64,000 nt of DNA. Source: Legionella fallonii LLAP-10. Its GTDB lineage: Bacteria; Pseudomonadota; Gammaproteobacteria; Legionellales; Legionellaceae. The notes beneath the pieces were generated by a model. That model was not told the origin of the DNA. It did no database searches and saw nothing but the letters and a program-made list of their open reading frames with translations. This document shows, piece by piece, positions 1 through 8,817 of the stretch. The DNA lies in assembly GCF_000953135.1 (NCBI RefSeq), contig NZ_LN614827.1:2571001-2635000 (forward strand). Reading direction: 5' to 3'. The first letter of the stretch is position 1. The number at the start of each line of letters is the position of its first letter. The translations under genes and the position numbers were made by a program.

Positions 1-628
1 GAGCTGAATCAACAATGGCTACACCTTCTGGCAATATACTAGCAAGCAATGGTTTAAATACAGGGAAATGGGTACAGCCCAGCAAAACTGCATCTTCACC
101 ACTAAAGTCAGTTAAGTAATGCTTTAATGCCTCACGCGCCACAGCATTATCCACCATCCCCTCTTCCGCTAAAGCGACTAAAACGCTACAAGCACGGCTA
201 GAAATGACCGCTTGAGGGAGTTTTTGCGCGATTAACTCCTGATATGCTTGGGAAGCAATAGTAGTTTCTGTAGCTAAAACAGCGATGCGCTGATTTTTAG
301 TTGCCGCAACTGCTGCCGAAGCACCCGGAGCAACTACCCCAAGGACAGGAATTTCAGGTAACATACTTTGTAAATGTGGCAGGGCAGCGGTAGTCGCTGT
401 ATTACAAGCAATCACCAAAGCCTTAATACGACGCTCCACTAAGAGCCTCGCCATTTGCATAGCATATTGCTTTACCGTATCAGGACTCTTAGTACCATAG
501 GGAAGACGAGCGGTGTCCCCCAAGTAAACAAAAGATTCTTGTGGCAAATGGGCCCTTAAGGCTCTTAGTACAGTTAATCCCCCCATTCCTGAATCAAATA
601 CACCAATAGCCAATTGCCTGGAATTCAA
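1..628 (-). CDS. murI: Glutamate racemase, 3' end cut by window edge
   Basis: Converts L-glutamate to D-glutamate for peptidoglycan precursor synthesis in the cytoplasm. The translation begins with the family signature IGVFDSGMGGLTVL, followed by LGDTARLPYGTKS and the first catalytic cysteine in ACNTATT. The second catalytic cysteine is in LLGCTHFP. About 209 residues are visible and the C-terminus lies outside the window. No ATG fits the N-terminus. I chose the TTG at 626-628 because AAGGAG sits 7 nt upstream and the next residues lead directly into the signature. The gene follows the 1182-residue gene on the same strand, with only 14 bp between that stop and this start, so it may be read through from it. 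Family identity is clear; the non-ATG start is inferred. Confidence 0.93.
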   Translation of the reverse strand, partial: MNSRQLAIGVFDSGMGGLTVLRALRAHLPQESFVYLGDTARLPYGTKSPDTVKQYAMQMARLLVERRIKALVIACNTATTAALPHLQSMLPEIPVLGVVAPGASAAVAATKNQRIAVLATETTIASQAYQELIAQKLPQAVISSRACSVLVALAEEGMVDNAVAREALKHYLTDFSGEDAVLLGCTHFPVFKPLLASILPEGVAIVDSA

Positions 629-642
629 TTCAATTCTCCTTA

Positions 643-3600
643 TTATGTTGATGATAAACGGACACTTGGTGAGGGAGGAGTAACCTCTACCTCAGCAGCC
701 GCTCCTTCTGTTTTAAGAGTCTCTGGCTGATGTTTCCAATCTTGAACTGTAGATTTCATTGATTTCATTGATTTTTCAGCTATCTCTGAGGCTTCTTTTT
801 TATGTCCCAATTTTTCCTGACTCAGGACCTCTATGTGTCCTATCTTGTTATTAACAAGAGTCTCGTTTTCTTTAAAAACTGTTTTATAAAGAGAGTCTTT
901 GGCATAATAACTGATTCCAAAAGTACTATCTCTCTCTGATTCAGGATTAAATACAGGAGAATCTACTTCAATGCAGTCGCGATCAAATTTCATATTGGGA
1001 TCTTTTTCTCCAATAGTAACTAATGCAGTCCATAAATAACGCAACTCTTCCGCATTATCCCCTGATAAATAAATCTTGTTTTCCTTAGAGGGAGGACCAT
1101 CCATGTTTGCTAAAATGGAGTTGGCCATATTCATAGAAAATTTTACCCTAGCTTGCTCAAGGTCCTTATCTGATAGGCCGGGTTGTTTCTGTGGAAATGC
1201 TTCTACCACAAACTTTGATGGGTGCCTTCGTGTAATACTGCCATCTTTATTGCTGTTAACAATACCGGGTTCTGTATCAGGATGTGATTCTGAGTAACGT
1301 CCAAAACTCACAATCTTACGACTTCCACCAGGAGCTCTGGGATCAGCGATTATGGTTTCATGGGTCACATCATGATCCATAGCTTCATCAGGTTCTAATT
1401 TATCATCTAATAAAAAATTAAGTGCTTTCCCCGTCGATGTTCTCGAAGTAGTAGGGTTGTTATTATGGGGTACTGGGCCAGTAGGTAAGGGACGTGGCTG
1501 ATTAATTGGACGTCGATGTCTTGTGATTTCTGAGGAGTCATAATAATAACTTTCTTTTGCATCAACAGCCCTATCAATCGCTTTTAAGATACCATTTTTA
1601 CCAATCAACTTTTCTTGCACTTGGGTATAAAAGGTAAGTCTTTCATCCACCTTCTCTAGTTCTGTATTAACATTATTACGTAATTTTGTAATTTTCGCTG
1701 CGACATCTGGGTTAGCATGGGGGGGAGATCCTGTTGGCAAACTCTCCAAATGACTTTTTAGTAATAATTTATCGCGTCGAAGTTCATCCAGGATAAGTGC
1801 GCAGTCTTTAGCCATTTCCTGGTATTTAGGTTTCATCTCTCCGGCTTCTTGCCTGGCCTTTTCCCTGAATGAAGGATTAAATAAATGGATGGGCTGAACA
1901 TCGAGTAGCGCTCGATGGTCCTTTTCTTTGTTATCTAAATTTTTTTGATGCTCTTGAATAGTCTCTAACTCTTCATTTAATTTGTCTATAGATGAATTAG
2001 CATCAACTAAGGAGCCAGTCGTAAGATTGGCTTTTCTAACTGCAACTCTGATTACATTATATTTTGTACTAGTTAATTGATTTGTTAATCCGTTGACAAA
2101 GACCTTATCATCAGATTTTTTTTGAGCAACTGCTTCTAAAAAACCTGCTAAGTTAGAAGATCGGCCAAAGGCTTCTTTAAGTTCATCTATTTGCGCCGCT
2201 GCAAACTCTTTGCTTTTCGGTGCGCTAAGCAATACGTCTAAGAGTGCTTTCTGACCTGCGCCTGTAGTGGGATCATTATAGCGAGCGATTAAATGCTTAT
2301 TATGACTCTCTTGTGTCTTAATTGCTGTAACAGCTGAATTGGGAGGAGGAGGGGCTGGTTGAAAAGCTGCGCCCGTATCATCTAACCCAAATTGATTATA
2401 AAACTCATCATTAGGTGCCCCACCAACACAGTCGTTATGAATTTTATCGACTAAAGCTTTATAGGTAGCCGGAGTATCAAAATTAGTGAGGGGAACTCCA
2501 TGAGTTTTCAAAGCAGTATTAATAGCAGCTACTTTAGTTGCATCTAATTGAATTGGTGGATTAATATCCTGCAATATTTTGGCTACTTCCGCATTATGAA
2601 TGCCTTTAAAGAACGCGTTTCTTTTATTTTCATTGACAGCGTCTATCAGTAAACCATTCAACTTCCTATTATTGTCATCTCCCTTCACATCTCCAAAATA
2701 ATGTTTGAGTGAAACTGTATCCTGAGCATTGACAAGATGTCGTATCTCATTATTGTTATTTGCCAGTATTTCATCTTGCTTTTCTGGTTCGAGGGTATTA
2801 AATGCCTCTACCAGTTTGGAATGAACACCCGAGTCTAATGTTGATATTGCACCAATCGCTAATTCAAACTTATGAGTACGGGCTGTTTTTTGCATTTCAA
2901 GCATCTGCGCTTCATCGGTAAGCCAGTCAACCTGAGTCACTCCTACACCTCTAAGCGCTTTTTTGAATGTATCTAGATTTTTTGCATCAATTAACGCCTT
3001 AATTTTAGCAGCATCTGCATTTTGCTGGATAACTCCTTGCACCATGGAAGCTTTAATGGCAGCCAAAGATTCTTCTTTTATTGCTTGCTCAATATAGTTT
3101 TGATCGCCATCAGGTAGCAATGTTTTTACTGCATCAACCGTATCCTCAACGCCATCGGCATTAATTATCGTCAATAATTCAGTTGAATCGCAATTAGCCG
3201 GTAAATAAGCCTGTAAAAAACGTTGGCCTGCAATGCCTTTAGCCCACTGAACATCCTCTACGTCATCAAAATAGCCGTCAAGATCTGAATTCCCGTTAAG
3301 CTCCTCCTTAAAATCCTCATCAGATTGCTCTAGAGAACTTTTTTGAGCTAATACCTTTTCGTCACTCCACCCATTAACCATTTCCTTATATTTTGTTCTA
3401 GCATCATCATGCTGTACTTTATTAATGCGCTCATCGATTGGAGCATCAAGATCATCCTCTGCATATGTGTTAAAATATGTAGATAATGCAGTAAGTGACT
3501 GTGGATCATCTGGAAAACCAAGATCACGTGCAGCATCAGCAAACTCGGTACTAGTCGTAGTCGAAGAATTTTTCAACGCCTCTAATAAAGCAGCATCATT

Positions 3601-4191
3601 AGATTTCTCTATTCTTTTTATTAACAATAATCGTGCTGCTGCGGCTTGAATCTCAGCAACATTCTCATCAGGTAAAATATTTGTCGATTTATTTATTTTT
3701 TTAGGGATCCCATTAACTGGAGCAACAGTGTCACTTTGCCAACCAGAAGCCCTTGCTAAAGGACCAAAGGTACCTTTTTGCGCAAGGTAGGCCCGGCATT
3801 CATCAGAGTTATTTTTTAATATAGCAATTAAAACATCTTCCTCCGCGCCTTGTAATCCCAGCATAACGCGTTGTTTCGCGACTTCTTGATGTATCATCTC
3901 AAAAGTAGTTTCTTCCTCAGAGTCTTCCTCTTCAGAACGATCTACTATAAAGTCATCTTCGCTCATATCCTCAATCTCATCTAGAGCAGGATCCTTTCTC
4001 CAAAAGCCTTCATGACCACGAATGGCTGCTCTAAACGCGCCTACATCCTGAGCACCAACTCGCAATACAGCATCTAACGCTCTATCACGTTCTTTTACAG
4101 CTACAGCACGTAGGGGGTCATCATCCCTCATCTCCGAAATCTGTGTAATGATATTTTGAACTGCATCTAAAAATTGTTTATTCCTAGGCAT
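643..4191 (-). CDS. Large repeat-containing hypothetical protein, candidate Dot/Icm effector
   Basis: I do not recognise this 1182-residue protein as a named family. It is hydrophilic and mostly helical, with no signal peptide or membrane segment. The N-terminal 600 residues contain several degenerate helical repeats of about 40-60 residues. Examples are AVLRVGAQDVGAFRAAIR, AILKNNSDECRAYLAQKG, LIDAKNLDTFKKALRGVG and AVNENKRNAFFKGI. Residues about 720-880 look coiled-coil. A proline-rich linker lies near residue 900 and a second domain follows. The last residues are Glu-, Ser- and Thr-rich (EGAAAEVEV then TPPSPSVRLSST), as is common for Dot/Icm translocation signals. A PmrA-like box with a -10 hexamer lies about 45-65 nt upstream. 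Its size, sporadic placement beside murI and promoter argue for a secreted effector. The function is unknown. Confidence 0.8.
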   Translation of the reverse strand: MPRNKQFLDAVQNIITQISEMRDDDPLRAVAVKERDRALDAVLRVGAQDVGAFRAAIRGHEGFWRKDPALDEIEDMSEDDFIVDRSEEEDSEEETTFEMIHQEVAKQRVMLGLQGAEEDVLIAILKNNSDECRAYLAQKGTFGPLARASGWQSDTVAPVNGIPKKINKSTNILPDENVAEIQAAAARLLLIKRIEKSNDAALLEALKNSSTTTSTEFADAARDLGFPDDPQSLTALSTYFNTYAEDDLDAPIDERINKVQHDDARTKYKEMVNGWSDEKVLAQKSSLEQSDEDFKEELNGNSDLDGYFDDVEDVQWAKGIAGQRFLQAYLPANCDSTELLTIINADGVEDTVDAVKTLLPDGDQNYIEQAIKEESLAAIKASMVQGVIQQNADAAKIKALIDAKNLDTFKKALRGVGVTQVDWLTDEAQMLEMQKTARTHKFELAIGAISTLDSGVHSKLVEAFNTLEPEKQDEILANNNNEIRHLVNAQDTVSLKHYFGDVKGDDNNRKLNGLLIDAVNENKRNAFFKGIHNAEVAKILQDINPPIQLDATKVAAINTALKTHGVPLTNFDTPATYKALVDKIHNDCVGGAPNDEFYNQFGLDDTGAAFQPAPPPPNSAVTAIKTQESHNKHLIARYNDPTTGAGQKALLDVLLSAPKSKEFAAAQIDELKEAFGRSSNLAGFLEAVAQKKSDDKVFVNGLTNQLTSTKYNVIRVAVRKANLTTGSLVDANSSIDKLNEELETIQEHQKNLDNKEKDHRALLDVQPIHLFNPSFREKARQEAGEMKPKYQEMAKDCALILDELRRDKLLLKSHLESLPTGSPPHANPDVAAKITKLRNNVNTELEKVDERLTFYTQVQEKLIGKNGILKAIDRAVDAKESYYYDSSEITRHRRPINQPRPLPTGPVPHNNNPTTSRTSTGKALNFLLDDKLEPDEAMDHDVTHETIIADPRAPGGSRKIVSFGRYSESHPDTEPGIVNSNKDGSITRRHPSKFVVEAFPQKQPGLSDKDLEQARVKFSMNMANSILANMDGPPSKENKIYLSGDNAEELRYLWTALVTIGEKDPNMKFDRDCIEVDSPVFNPESERDSTFGISYYAKDSLYKTVFKENETLVNNKIGHIEVLSQEKLGHKKEASEIAEKSMKSMKSTVQDWKHQPETLKTEGAAAEVEVTPPSPSVRLSST

Positions 4192-4221
4192 AGCAACACT
4201 CCGCCAATATTTTATACTTTT

Positions 4222-4254
4222 ATTTTAAGCCTTATTTCTTAATTTATCCTTAAA
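4222..4254 (-). promoter_or_regulatory. PmrA-like box and -10 of the 1182-residue gene
   Basis: Read on the minus strand, TTTAAGGAT-AA-ATTAAGAAA occupies 4254-4235. This gives two TTAAG cores 11 bp apart, as in the PmrA consensus cTTAATatT-N2-cTTAATatT. After exactly 7 nt comes TAAAAT (4227-4222), a good -10. Direct observation of sequence; assignment to PmrA is inference. Confidence 0.55.
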
Positions 4255-4344
4255 TTTTGCTACTATTTATATAGCGGTACCTTGAATAGGCAAAAAAAAA
4301 GGCTATTTTTAATAATAAAAGTATAGCAAGTTTAGGGTCAAAAA

Positions 4345-4647
4345 ATGAGAATAATAATAACTCTAATTGGATTAATTATAGCAAATTATATCTATGCTCA
4401 GGGATGTATCTTAGGTCCTCACCCCTCAGTACCACATTATGTATGCTTTGACGGTAGAACATTAGCCCTCTCCGAGGTGGGGTATGTGTGGAATGCTAAA
4501 AGAGGATGTTTTGTCAGTTCGGTACCCTGCTGCGCTTATAATGCGACTCATTATGCCTATTACGCCAATCCCGGTAAGATCGGCGCATCCTATGCTCGCT
4601 GCCGCCACGACTACCCGTTCCATTTAGGCGAGATGCAAACACATTAA
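4345..4647 (+). CDS. Small Cys-rich secreted protein of unknown function
   Basis: A 100-residue protein with a short N-terminal hydrophobic stretch (IIITLIGLIIANYIYA) that looks like a signal peptide cleaved before QGC. The mature part holds six cysteines, two of them adjacent (PCCAY), and is rich in Tyr and His, which suggests a disulfide-bonded periplasmic or secreted protein. It is divergent from the large gene ending at 643 and convergent with the metallopeptidase gene downstream, so it is monocistronic. I see no recognisable family signature. The ribosome-binding site is weak (AGGGTCAAAAA before the ATG). Confidence 0.6.
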   Translation: MRIIITLIGLIIANYIYAQGCILGPHPSVPHYVCFDGRTLALSEVGYVWNAKRGCFVSSVPCCAYNATHYAYYANPGKIGASYARCRHDYPFHLGEMQTH

Positions 4648-4679
4648 TCTGATAAGAGTTCCAACACAATTATGGGGAC

Positions 4680-4701
4680 GATCCCCGCATGTACGGGGAT
4701 C
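4680..4701. terminator. Stem-loop between convergent genes
   Basis: GATCCCCG (4680-4687), a 6-nt spacer, then CGGGGATC (4694-4701) form a perfect 8-bp stem. It lies between the stops of two convergent genes, which fits a bidirectional terminator, although no T-run follows on either side. An overlapping alternative stem (GGGG/CCCC, 4674-4686) could compete. Confidence 0.45.
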
Positions 4702-4710
4702 TATACTCCG

Positions 4711-6003
4711 CTAAATCAACAAAAAGCGAAAATTCTTCTGAATTTCATTTAAATCAAATTGGTTTAGATAAAGCGAAAAACTCATCCAAGCACTTAAAGC
4801 CGATAAATCCTGGAATGGTGGGGGTAAATAAACCGGGTTAGTTAATATGCCGCGCTCAAGTAGCTCGCCTAATAGAGGTAAATCATCCAATACTAATTTC
4901 CCACTGAATAAGAGAGGAATAGAACTCACTCGCTTTTGACCAATGGCAAAGCGAATGTAATTGTATATCATGACAAAACCTTTGGCGTAAGATAAATCCT
5001 TAGTAAAAGGACTACCCGTTGGGGTACTGCCTCTAAATACTCTTACCGTTTGATTATAGCTGTCCTCTTCACTCAAACCACATTCCATAAAATATTTATA
5101 AATATCAAGAAAATCAGCGCCTTGCGTCACTTTATCCAAGGCAATGACTCTATTGGTAATTTTTAACATTCGTCCTGGATAGGAGGAAAAAGTAACCACT
5201 TCAGTAATAACTGCTAAACCTTCCTGGATGACGCTGCTCGAAGGTGATCCTTTGGAAAGAAAAAAGCAATTAGGCTGCATCGCTCCATTCAGAGTGGTTC
5301 CAACATGCACCCAACCTTCATGAACTTCTAGGTAACGTAAATCTCTGTCGCTAAACATCGCATTCTGACTGAGCTTAATGCTGTCCGCTCCGGCTGAAGC
5401 ATCGGCGACCATACCATCACTAATCATCACTGTTACTTTACCGGGATGCTTATCGAAAAAGCTGCCTAATCGTGTCTGCAAAATCTCTTGTGCTTGTTGT
5501 GGGGTATGGCGTTTTTCATCAGCGCCTGATTTTAATTGCACACTCAAATCGGTTAATACATCAAATAAAAGCGTCCCCATTTGACTCATGCGTGGGCCAC
5601 CTGCGTAAAACACGTCATTAGGGCTGCCATACAACTCCATAGCCAACTCACCAAACGCAGGCGTACCACGTGCCGCCAACATCTGCGCAGCACGACTGTA
5701 TTCTTCACATTGGCGTCTAATTAAGCGTGTCACAGAGGAGTACTGCCCTAACTGATTTTGAGCATCACGCAAAATAATACGAAACTCTTCATGTTTTTCA
5801 TGAACGTCAAAAGGCAAAGGTTTTTTGTCATAGTAAGCCTTATCAACATTCGGAAGTTTTTTTCCTTTATTTTTAAAAAAATCTTCTCTTATTGAGTGAT
5901 CCCATTTAATACTATCAAGAATCCTGATTTTGCGTTGCGCCTCCACGATGCGCTTGGACAACTCCTGAATAATTAGCAACTCACCTGATTCTGATGGTGT
6001 CAT
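4711..6003 (-). CDS. DUF1704 / QEGLA-motif metallopeptidase (MATCAP-like)
   Basis: A 430-residue protein of the bacterial QEGLA family (DUF1704, often named flavohemoglobin expression-modulating protein). It has a zinc-peptidase signature: HEGWVH (HExxxH) in the segment YLEVHEGWVHVGT, followed about 35 residues later by SVIQEGLAV, whose glutamate would be the third metal ligand. The eukaryotic relatives MATCAP1/2 are tubulin or tyrosine carboxypeptidases. A peptidase role is therefore plausible, but the bacterial substrate is not established. There is no signal peptide, so the protein is probably cytoplasmic. AGAGG lies 5 nt before the ATG. It is 9 bp downstream of the small lipoprotein gene on the same strand and may belong to the dapA operon. 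Confidence 0.83.
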   Translation of the reverse strand: MTPSESGELLIIQELSKRIVEAQRKIRILDSIKWDHSIREDFFKNKGKKLPNVDKAYYDKKPLPFDVHEKHEEFRIILRDAQNQLGQYSSVTRLIRRQCEEYSRAAQMLAARGTPAFGELAMELYGSPNDVFYAGGPRMSQMGTLLFDVLTDLSVQLKSGADEKRHTPQQAQEILQTRLGSFFDKHPGKVTVMISDGMVADASAGADSIKLSQNAMFSDRDLRYLEVHEGWVHVGTTLNGAMQPNCFFLSKGSPSSSVIQEGLAVITEVVTFSSYPGRMLKITNRVIALDKVTQGADFLDIYKYFMECGLSEEDSYNQTVRVFRGSTPTGSPFTKDLSYAKGFVMIYNYIRFAIGQKRVSSIPLLFSGKLVLDDLPLLGELLERGILTNPVYLPPPFQDLSALSAWMSFSLYLNQFDLNEIQKNFRFLLI

Positions 6004-6012
6004 GATAACCTC

Positions 6013-6252
6013 TTATGTAGTAATTACGTCCACAGGCGGGGCAATACTCACCTGCGGATTTTGGTTTTGAGGAGGTAGGTCATAAAAATGACTTATATTG
6101 GCACTCGTCAATGGAGGTGGCACTTCAATTTGTACTCCATTACGACTTTGTAAATAAAGATTCTCACCATTACTGGAGTAACGAGAAGAACAAGCCGATA
6201 AAGCCAGTGTAGCAAGAACAACAAAACCCAATTTTTTCACAACATTCCCCAA
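6013..6252 (-). CDS. bamC: Minimal BamC/NlpB-like lipoprotein
   Basis: A 79-residue lipoprotein with signal peptide VVLATLALSAC, whose cysteine is the lipidation site. The remainder contains a short region like the unstructured N-terminus of BamC (LYLQSRNGVQIEVPPPL, then FYDLPP and QVSIAPP). That part of E. coli BamC lies against BamD in the outer-membrane assembly complex. The two helix-grip domains of full-length BamC (about 340 residues) are absent. The gene starts immediately after the dapA stop, and dapA-bamC (nlpB/dapX) is the classic gammaproteobacterial order, which supports the assignment. Whether it works in the BAM complex is inference. Confidence 0.65.
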   Translation of the reverse strand: MGNVVKKLGFVVLATLALSACSSRYSSNGENLYLQSRNGVQIEVPPPLTSANISHFYDLPPQNQNPQVSIAPPVDVITT

Positions 6253-7125
6253 TTAAATCAACTCTAAACTCTTAAGTACATTTTCTAAAGACTGATGATG
6301 TGTTTCAGATAAAGTAGTTAAAGGCAGTCTAATTTCTTCGCCTATTAAACCCATTTTGTACATAGCCCACTTCACAGGAATAGGATTGGCCTCGACAAAC
6401 AACAGCTCATGTAAAGGTATTAACTGATCCTGTAAACGTACGCAAGCACCATGCTCTTCATCTAAGGCCAAATCACACATTTTTGCCATTAACTTGGGAG
6501 CAACGTTGGCCGTTACCGAAATAACACCTTTTGCCCCAGCAAGCATCCATTGTGCGCTAGTTAAATCATCACCACTGAATACGTCGATAGCTCCTTCAGC
6601 AAGACGCAAAATCTGCTGCAAACGAGTCATTTGCCCAGTTGCTTCTTTGATCCCTACGATATTAGATATTTTTGCTAATCGTGCCACAGTTTCAGGTTGC
6701 ATATCACATGCTGTTCGTGAAGGAACATTATATAAAATTATAGGGATAGGCACTGAGCGTGCAATCTGACTGTAATGTAAATATAAACCTTCTTGCGTCG
6801 GCTTAATGTATGCGGGAGTCATAATTAAAACGGCATGAGCGCCATGCTCCATAGCGTGTTGCGTCAAAGCAATGCAATCCTTAGTTGCATTCATTGCAGT
6901 ACCTGCTATTACAGGAACTCGCTCTTTTGATTGTTCTACAACTGTTTTTATTACCAAAAGTTTCTCATCGTATGATAAAGTACCCGCTTCACCAGTGGTG
7001 CCTGCAGCAACTAGCCCATGAGTGCCCATTTCTATGTGAAATTCAACCAATTCACGCAAGCGATGAACATCGACTTTATCATCCTTCATAGGTGTCACTA
7101 ACGCGACCATACTTCCCTTAAACAT
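6253..7125 (-). CDS. dapA: 4-hydroxy-tetrahydrodipicolinate synthase
   Basis: Condenses pyruvate with aspartate semialdehyde, the first committed step to diaminopimelate and lysine. The protein is 290 residues, normal for the family. The active-site elements are intact: GTTGE near residue 42, Tyr132 in LYNVPSRT, and the Schiff-base lysine Lys160 in GIKEATG. AGAGGGTAAC precedes the ATG. The gene is first in a likely operon with the BamC-like lipoprotein, which begins directly after the dapA stop, and the QEGLA protein. Upstream to 7395 is a divergent intergenic region. Confidence 0.97.
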   Translation of the reverse strand: MFKGSMVALVTPMKDDKVDVHRLRELVEFHIEMGTHGLVAAGTTGEAGTLSYDEKLLVIKTVVEQSKERVPVIAGTAMNATKDCIALTQHAMEHGAHAVLIMTPAYIKPTQEGLYLHYSQIARSVPIPIILYNVPSRTACDMQPETVARLAKISNIVGIKEATGQMTRLQQILRLAEGAIDVFSGDDLTSAQWMLAGAKGVISVTANVAPKLMAKMCDLALDEEHGACVRLQDQLIPLHELLFVEANPIPVKWAMYKMGLIGEEIRLPLTTLSETHHQSLENVLKSLELI

Positions 7126-7395
7126 GTTACCCTCTATTTTTATAAGGCTTACCCCAAATACGCTGTCTTTCGTTAAAAGCTACCTAGCGCCATTGTTCAT
7201 AAGTCCTGTTTTATTCTTATCTTTAATACTACTGGAAAAAGGGGGTCAGAGTAAATTTTTAAAATCGCGTTCTGCATAATATTTTCTCCTTAAACGTTAC
7301 TCTATTTCCAAAAACATGATCATTTAAATGTCACATATTATTTTTTTTGTACTATTATTCAAGTGTACGATGACAATTAAAGAAGGAAGTCGAAC
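7126..7395. other. Divergent intergenic region upstream of dapA
   Basis: 270 bp without a gene. It must hold the dapA promoter (minus strand) and that of the glycine-zipper lipoprotein (plus strand). At about 7240-7265 there is a G-rich tract (AAAAAGGGGGTCAGAGTAAA) of a kind often left near mobile repeats. I cannot assign it further. Confidence 0.35.
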
Positions 7396-7674
7396 ATGAA
7401 AAAAATAATAGCTACGGTATTTTGTTTGGGGGTATCAACCAGCGGACTTATTGGTTGTACAAATACTGAAGTAGGAACCACGACTGGTGCTGCGGCAGGA
7501 GCCGGATTAGGCTATGCTGTTTCAGGAGGCTCAGCATTAGGTACGGTAATAGGTGCTGGAGCTGGTGGCTTGATAGGTAATTCTATTGGACAAGACCAAG
7601 ATAGAAGAGCTTATTATAATAGCCGTTATTACCGTCATGGTTATTATCATAATGGAAACTATTATCGTTATTGA
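7396..7674 (+). CDS. Glycine-zipper lipoprotein (OsmB/Rick_17kDa-like)
   Basis: A 92-residue small envelope protein. The N-terminus is a lipoprotein signal ending SGLIGC, with lipidation at the cysteine. Residues about 30-70 form a glycine-zipper 2TM segment (GAAAGAGLGYAVSGGSALG, then GAGAGGLIGNSIG), as found in OsmB and the rickettsial 17-kDa antigen family. The tail is Tyr/His/Arg-rich (YYNSRYYRHGYYHNG) and probably surface- or periplasm-exposed. GAAGGAAG precedes the ATG. A strong hairpin terminator follows, so the gene is monocistronic. Related proteins are often induced by osmotic or envelope stress; nothing in the sequence confirms that here. Confidence 0.8.
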   Translation: MKKIIATVFCLGVSTSGLIGCTNTEVGTTTGAAAGAGLGYAVSGGSALGTVIGAGAGGLIGNSIGQDQDRRAYYNSRYYRHGYYHNGNYYRY

Positions 7675-7712
7675 TAAAAAATCGTTAAAAGCCAAATGTT
7701 TTATAAATAATT

Positions 7713-7750
7713 ACAACCCCCAGTATAGTCGACTGGGGGTTGTTCGTTTT
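7713..7750 (+). terminator. Rho-independent terminator
   Basis: ACAACCCCCAGT (7713-7724), loop ATAGTCG, then ACTGGGGGTTGT (7732-7743): a perfect 12-bp GC-rich stem followed by TCGTTTT. It ends the glycine-zipper lipoprotein transcript. Confidence 0.88.
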
Positions 7751-7789
7751 GATCCACCTTTTGCGGAGATGTTCATCGCCTCAGTTATC

Positions 7790-7910
7790 TAACAAATTCC
7801 CTGACAAAATATTCTCCCTGAACACCCATTGGAGAAATCACTCTCATGTGCTCAATCTTGCTATAGCTATATTCTCTTTCAATTTTCACGAAACGTCAGG
7901 CAATTTGTTA
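7790..7910. repeat. 121-bp element with 16-bp inverted ends
   Basis: TAACAAATTCCCTGAC (7790-7805) is matched by GTCAGGCAATTTGTTA (7895-7910), an inverted repeat with one mismatch. The right end resembles the GGGCAA-N4-TTGCCC palindrome found elsewhere in this window. It occupies most of the 360-bp gap before bdhA. No convincing gene lies inside. Confidence 0.55.
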
Positions 7911-8034
7911 TCCAACCTACGATTGGGAAGAAATAAATTATGACCTCAAACACCAAAAAATATTAATAATTCAAAGCAATATAATTAATCCATTGCTATA
8001 CTGTTGAAAATAGAAAAATACAAGGATTGTTATC

Positions 8035-8814
8035 ATGCGACTAAAAAATAAAGTAGCCATAGTAACTGGTGCAGCAAGTGGAATAGGAAAAGAAATCGCA
8101 TTGGTCTATGCCAAAGAAGGAGCCAAAGTAGCGATTGCCGATCTTAATCTGGACTCAGCGAATCATGTGGTTGATGAAATTAAATCACAAGGTGGCCAAG
8201 CCATGGCAGTTGCTATGAACGTCACTGATGAACAGCAGGTTAATGAAGGAATCGATGCGGTTGCCAAACAATTCGGCAGTGTTGATGTCCTAGTCAGTAA
8301 CGCGGGAATTCAAATCATAGAATCAATCGATAAATTAGCCTTCTCCGATTGGAAAAAAATGCTAGCCATTCATTTAGATGGTGCCTTCTTAACAACTAAA
8401 GCAGCCTTGAAGCACATGTATTCAGGTAATGGAGGGAGTATCATTTACATGGGCTCTGTTCACTCCAAAGAAGCGTCTTTGCTCAAAGCCCCTTATGTAA
8501 CAGCAAAACATGGTTTGATAGGATTATGCAAAGTCGTTGCCAAAGAAGGAGCAGCGCATAACGTTAGAGCGAATGTGATCTGTCCAGGCTTTGTGCGCAC
8601 TCCATTAGTAGACAAACAAATTCCAGAGCAAGCCCAAGAACTTGGTATTAGCGAAGAAGATGTTATTAAAAAAGTAATGCTTAAAGATACCGTTAATGGT
8701 CAATTTACTACCACCGATGATGTAGCCCAAACTGCTTTATTTTTCGCATCATTTGCCTCTAATGCCTTAACGGGACAATCTCTCATTGTTAGCCATGGAT
8801 GGTTCATGGAGTAA
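8035..8814 (+). CDS. bdhA: 3-hydroxybutyrate dehydrogenase (SDR family)
   Basis: Oxidises D-3-hydroxybutyrate to acetoacetate with NAD, linking stored polyhydroxybutyrate to central metabolism. It is a classical 259-residue short-chain dehydrogenase. It has the Rossmann glycine motif TGAASGIG at residues 11-18, SNAG at 88-91, and catalytic Ser141, Tyr154 and Lys158 (YVTAK). The C-terminal [13 protein letters not shown] ending is typical of 3-hydroxybutyrate dehydrogenases. The patatin gene starts 3 bp after the stop, so the pair is translationally coupled. The same bdhA-patD order is known from L. pneumophila, where it matters for intracellular growth. Confidence 0.93.
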   Translation: MRLKNKVAIVTGAASGIGKEIALVYAKEGAKVAIADLNLDSANHVVDEIKSQGGQAMAVAMNVTDEQQVNEGIDAVAKQFGSVDVLVSNAGIQIIESIDKLAFSDWKKMLAIHLDGAFLTTKAALKHMYSGNGGSIIYMGSVHSKEASLLKAPYVTAKHGLIGLCKVVAKEGAAHNVRANVICPGFVRTPLVDKQIPEQAQELGISEEDVIKKVMLKDTVNGQFTTTDDVAQTALFFASFASNALTGQSLIVSHGWFME

Positions 8815-8817
8815 GTC

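Noticed and set aside
3348-3649. Short open frames inside the 1182-residue gene
   Set aside because: Antisense or out-of-frame shadows of a well-supported long gene.
4680-4701. CRISPR array
   Set aside because: Only one repeat-like hairpin exists, with no second copy at spacer distance and no cas gene nearby.
7740-7943. 67-residue open frame after the glycine-zipper lipoprotein
   Set aside because: It begins inside the terminator and crosses a palindromic repeat, with no ribosome-binding site or family pattern.
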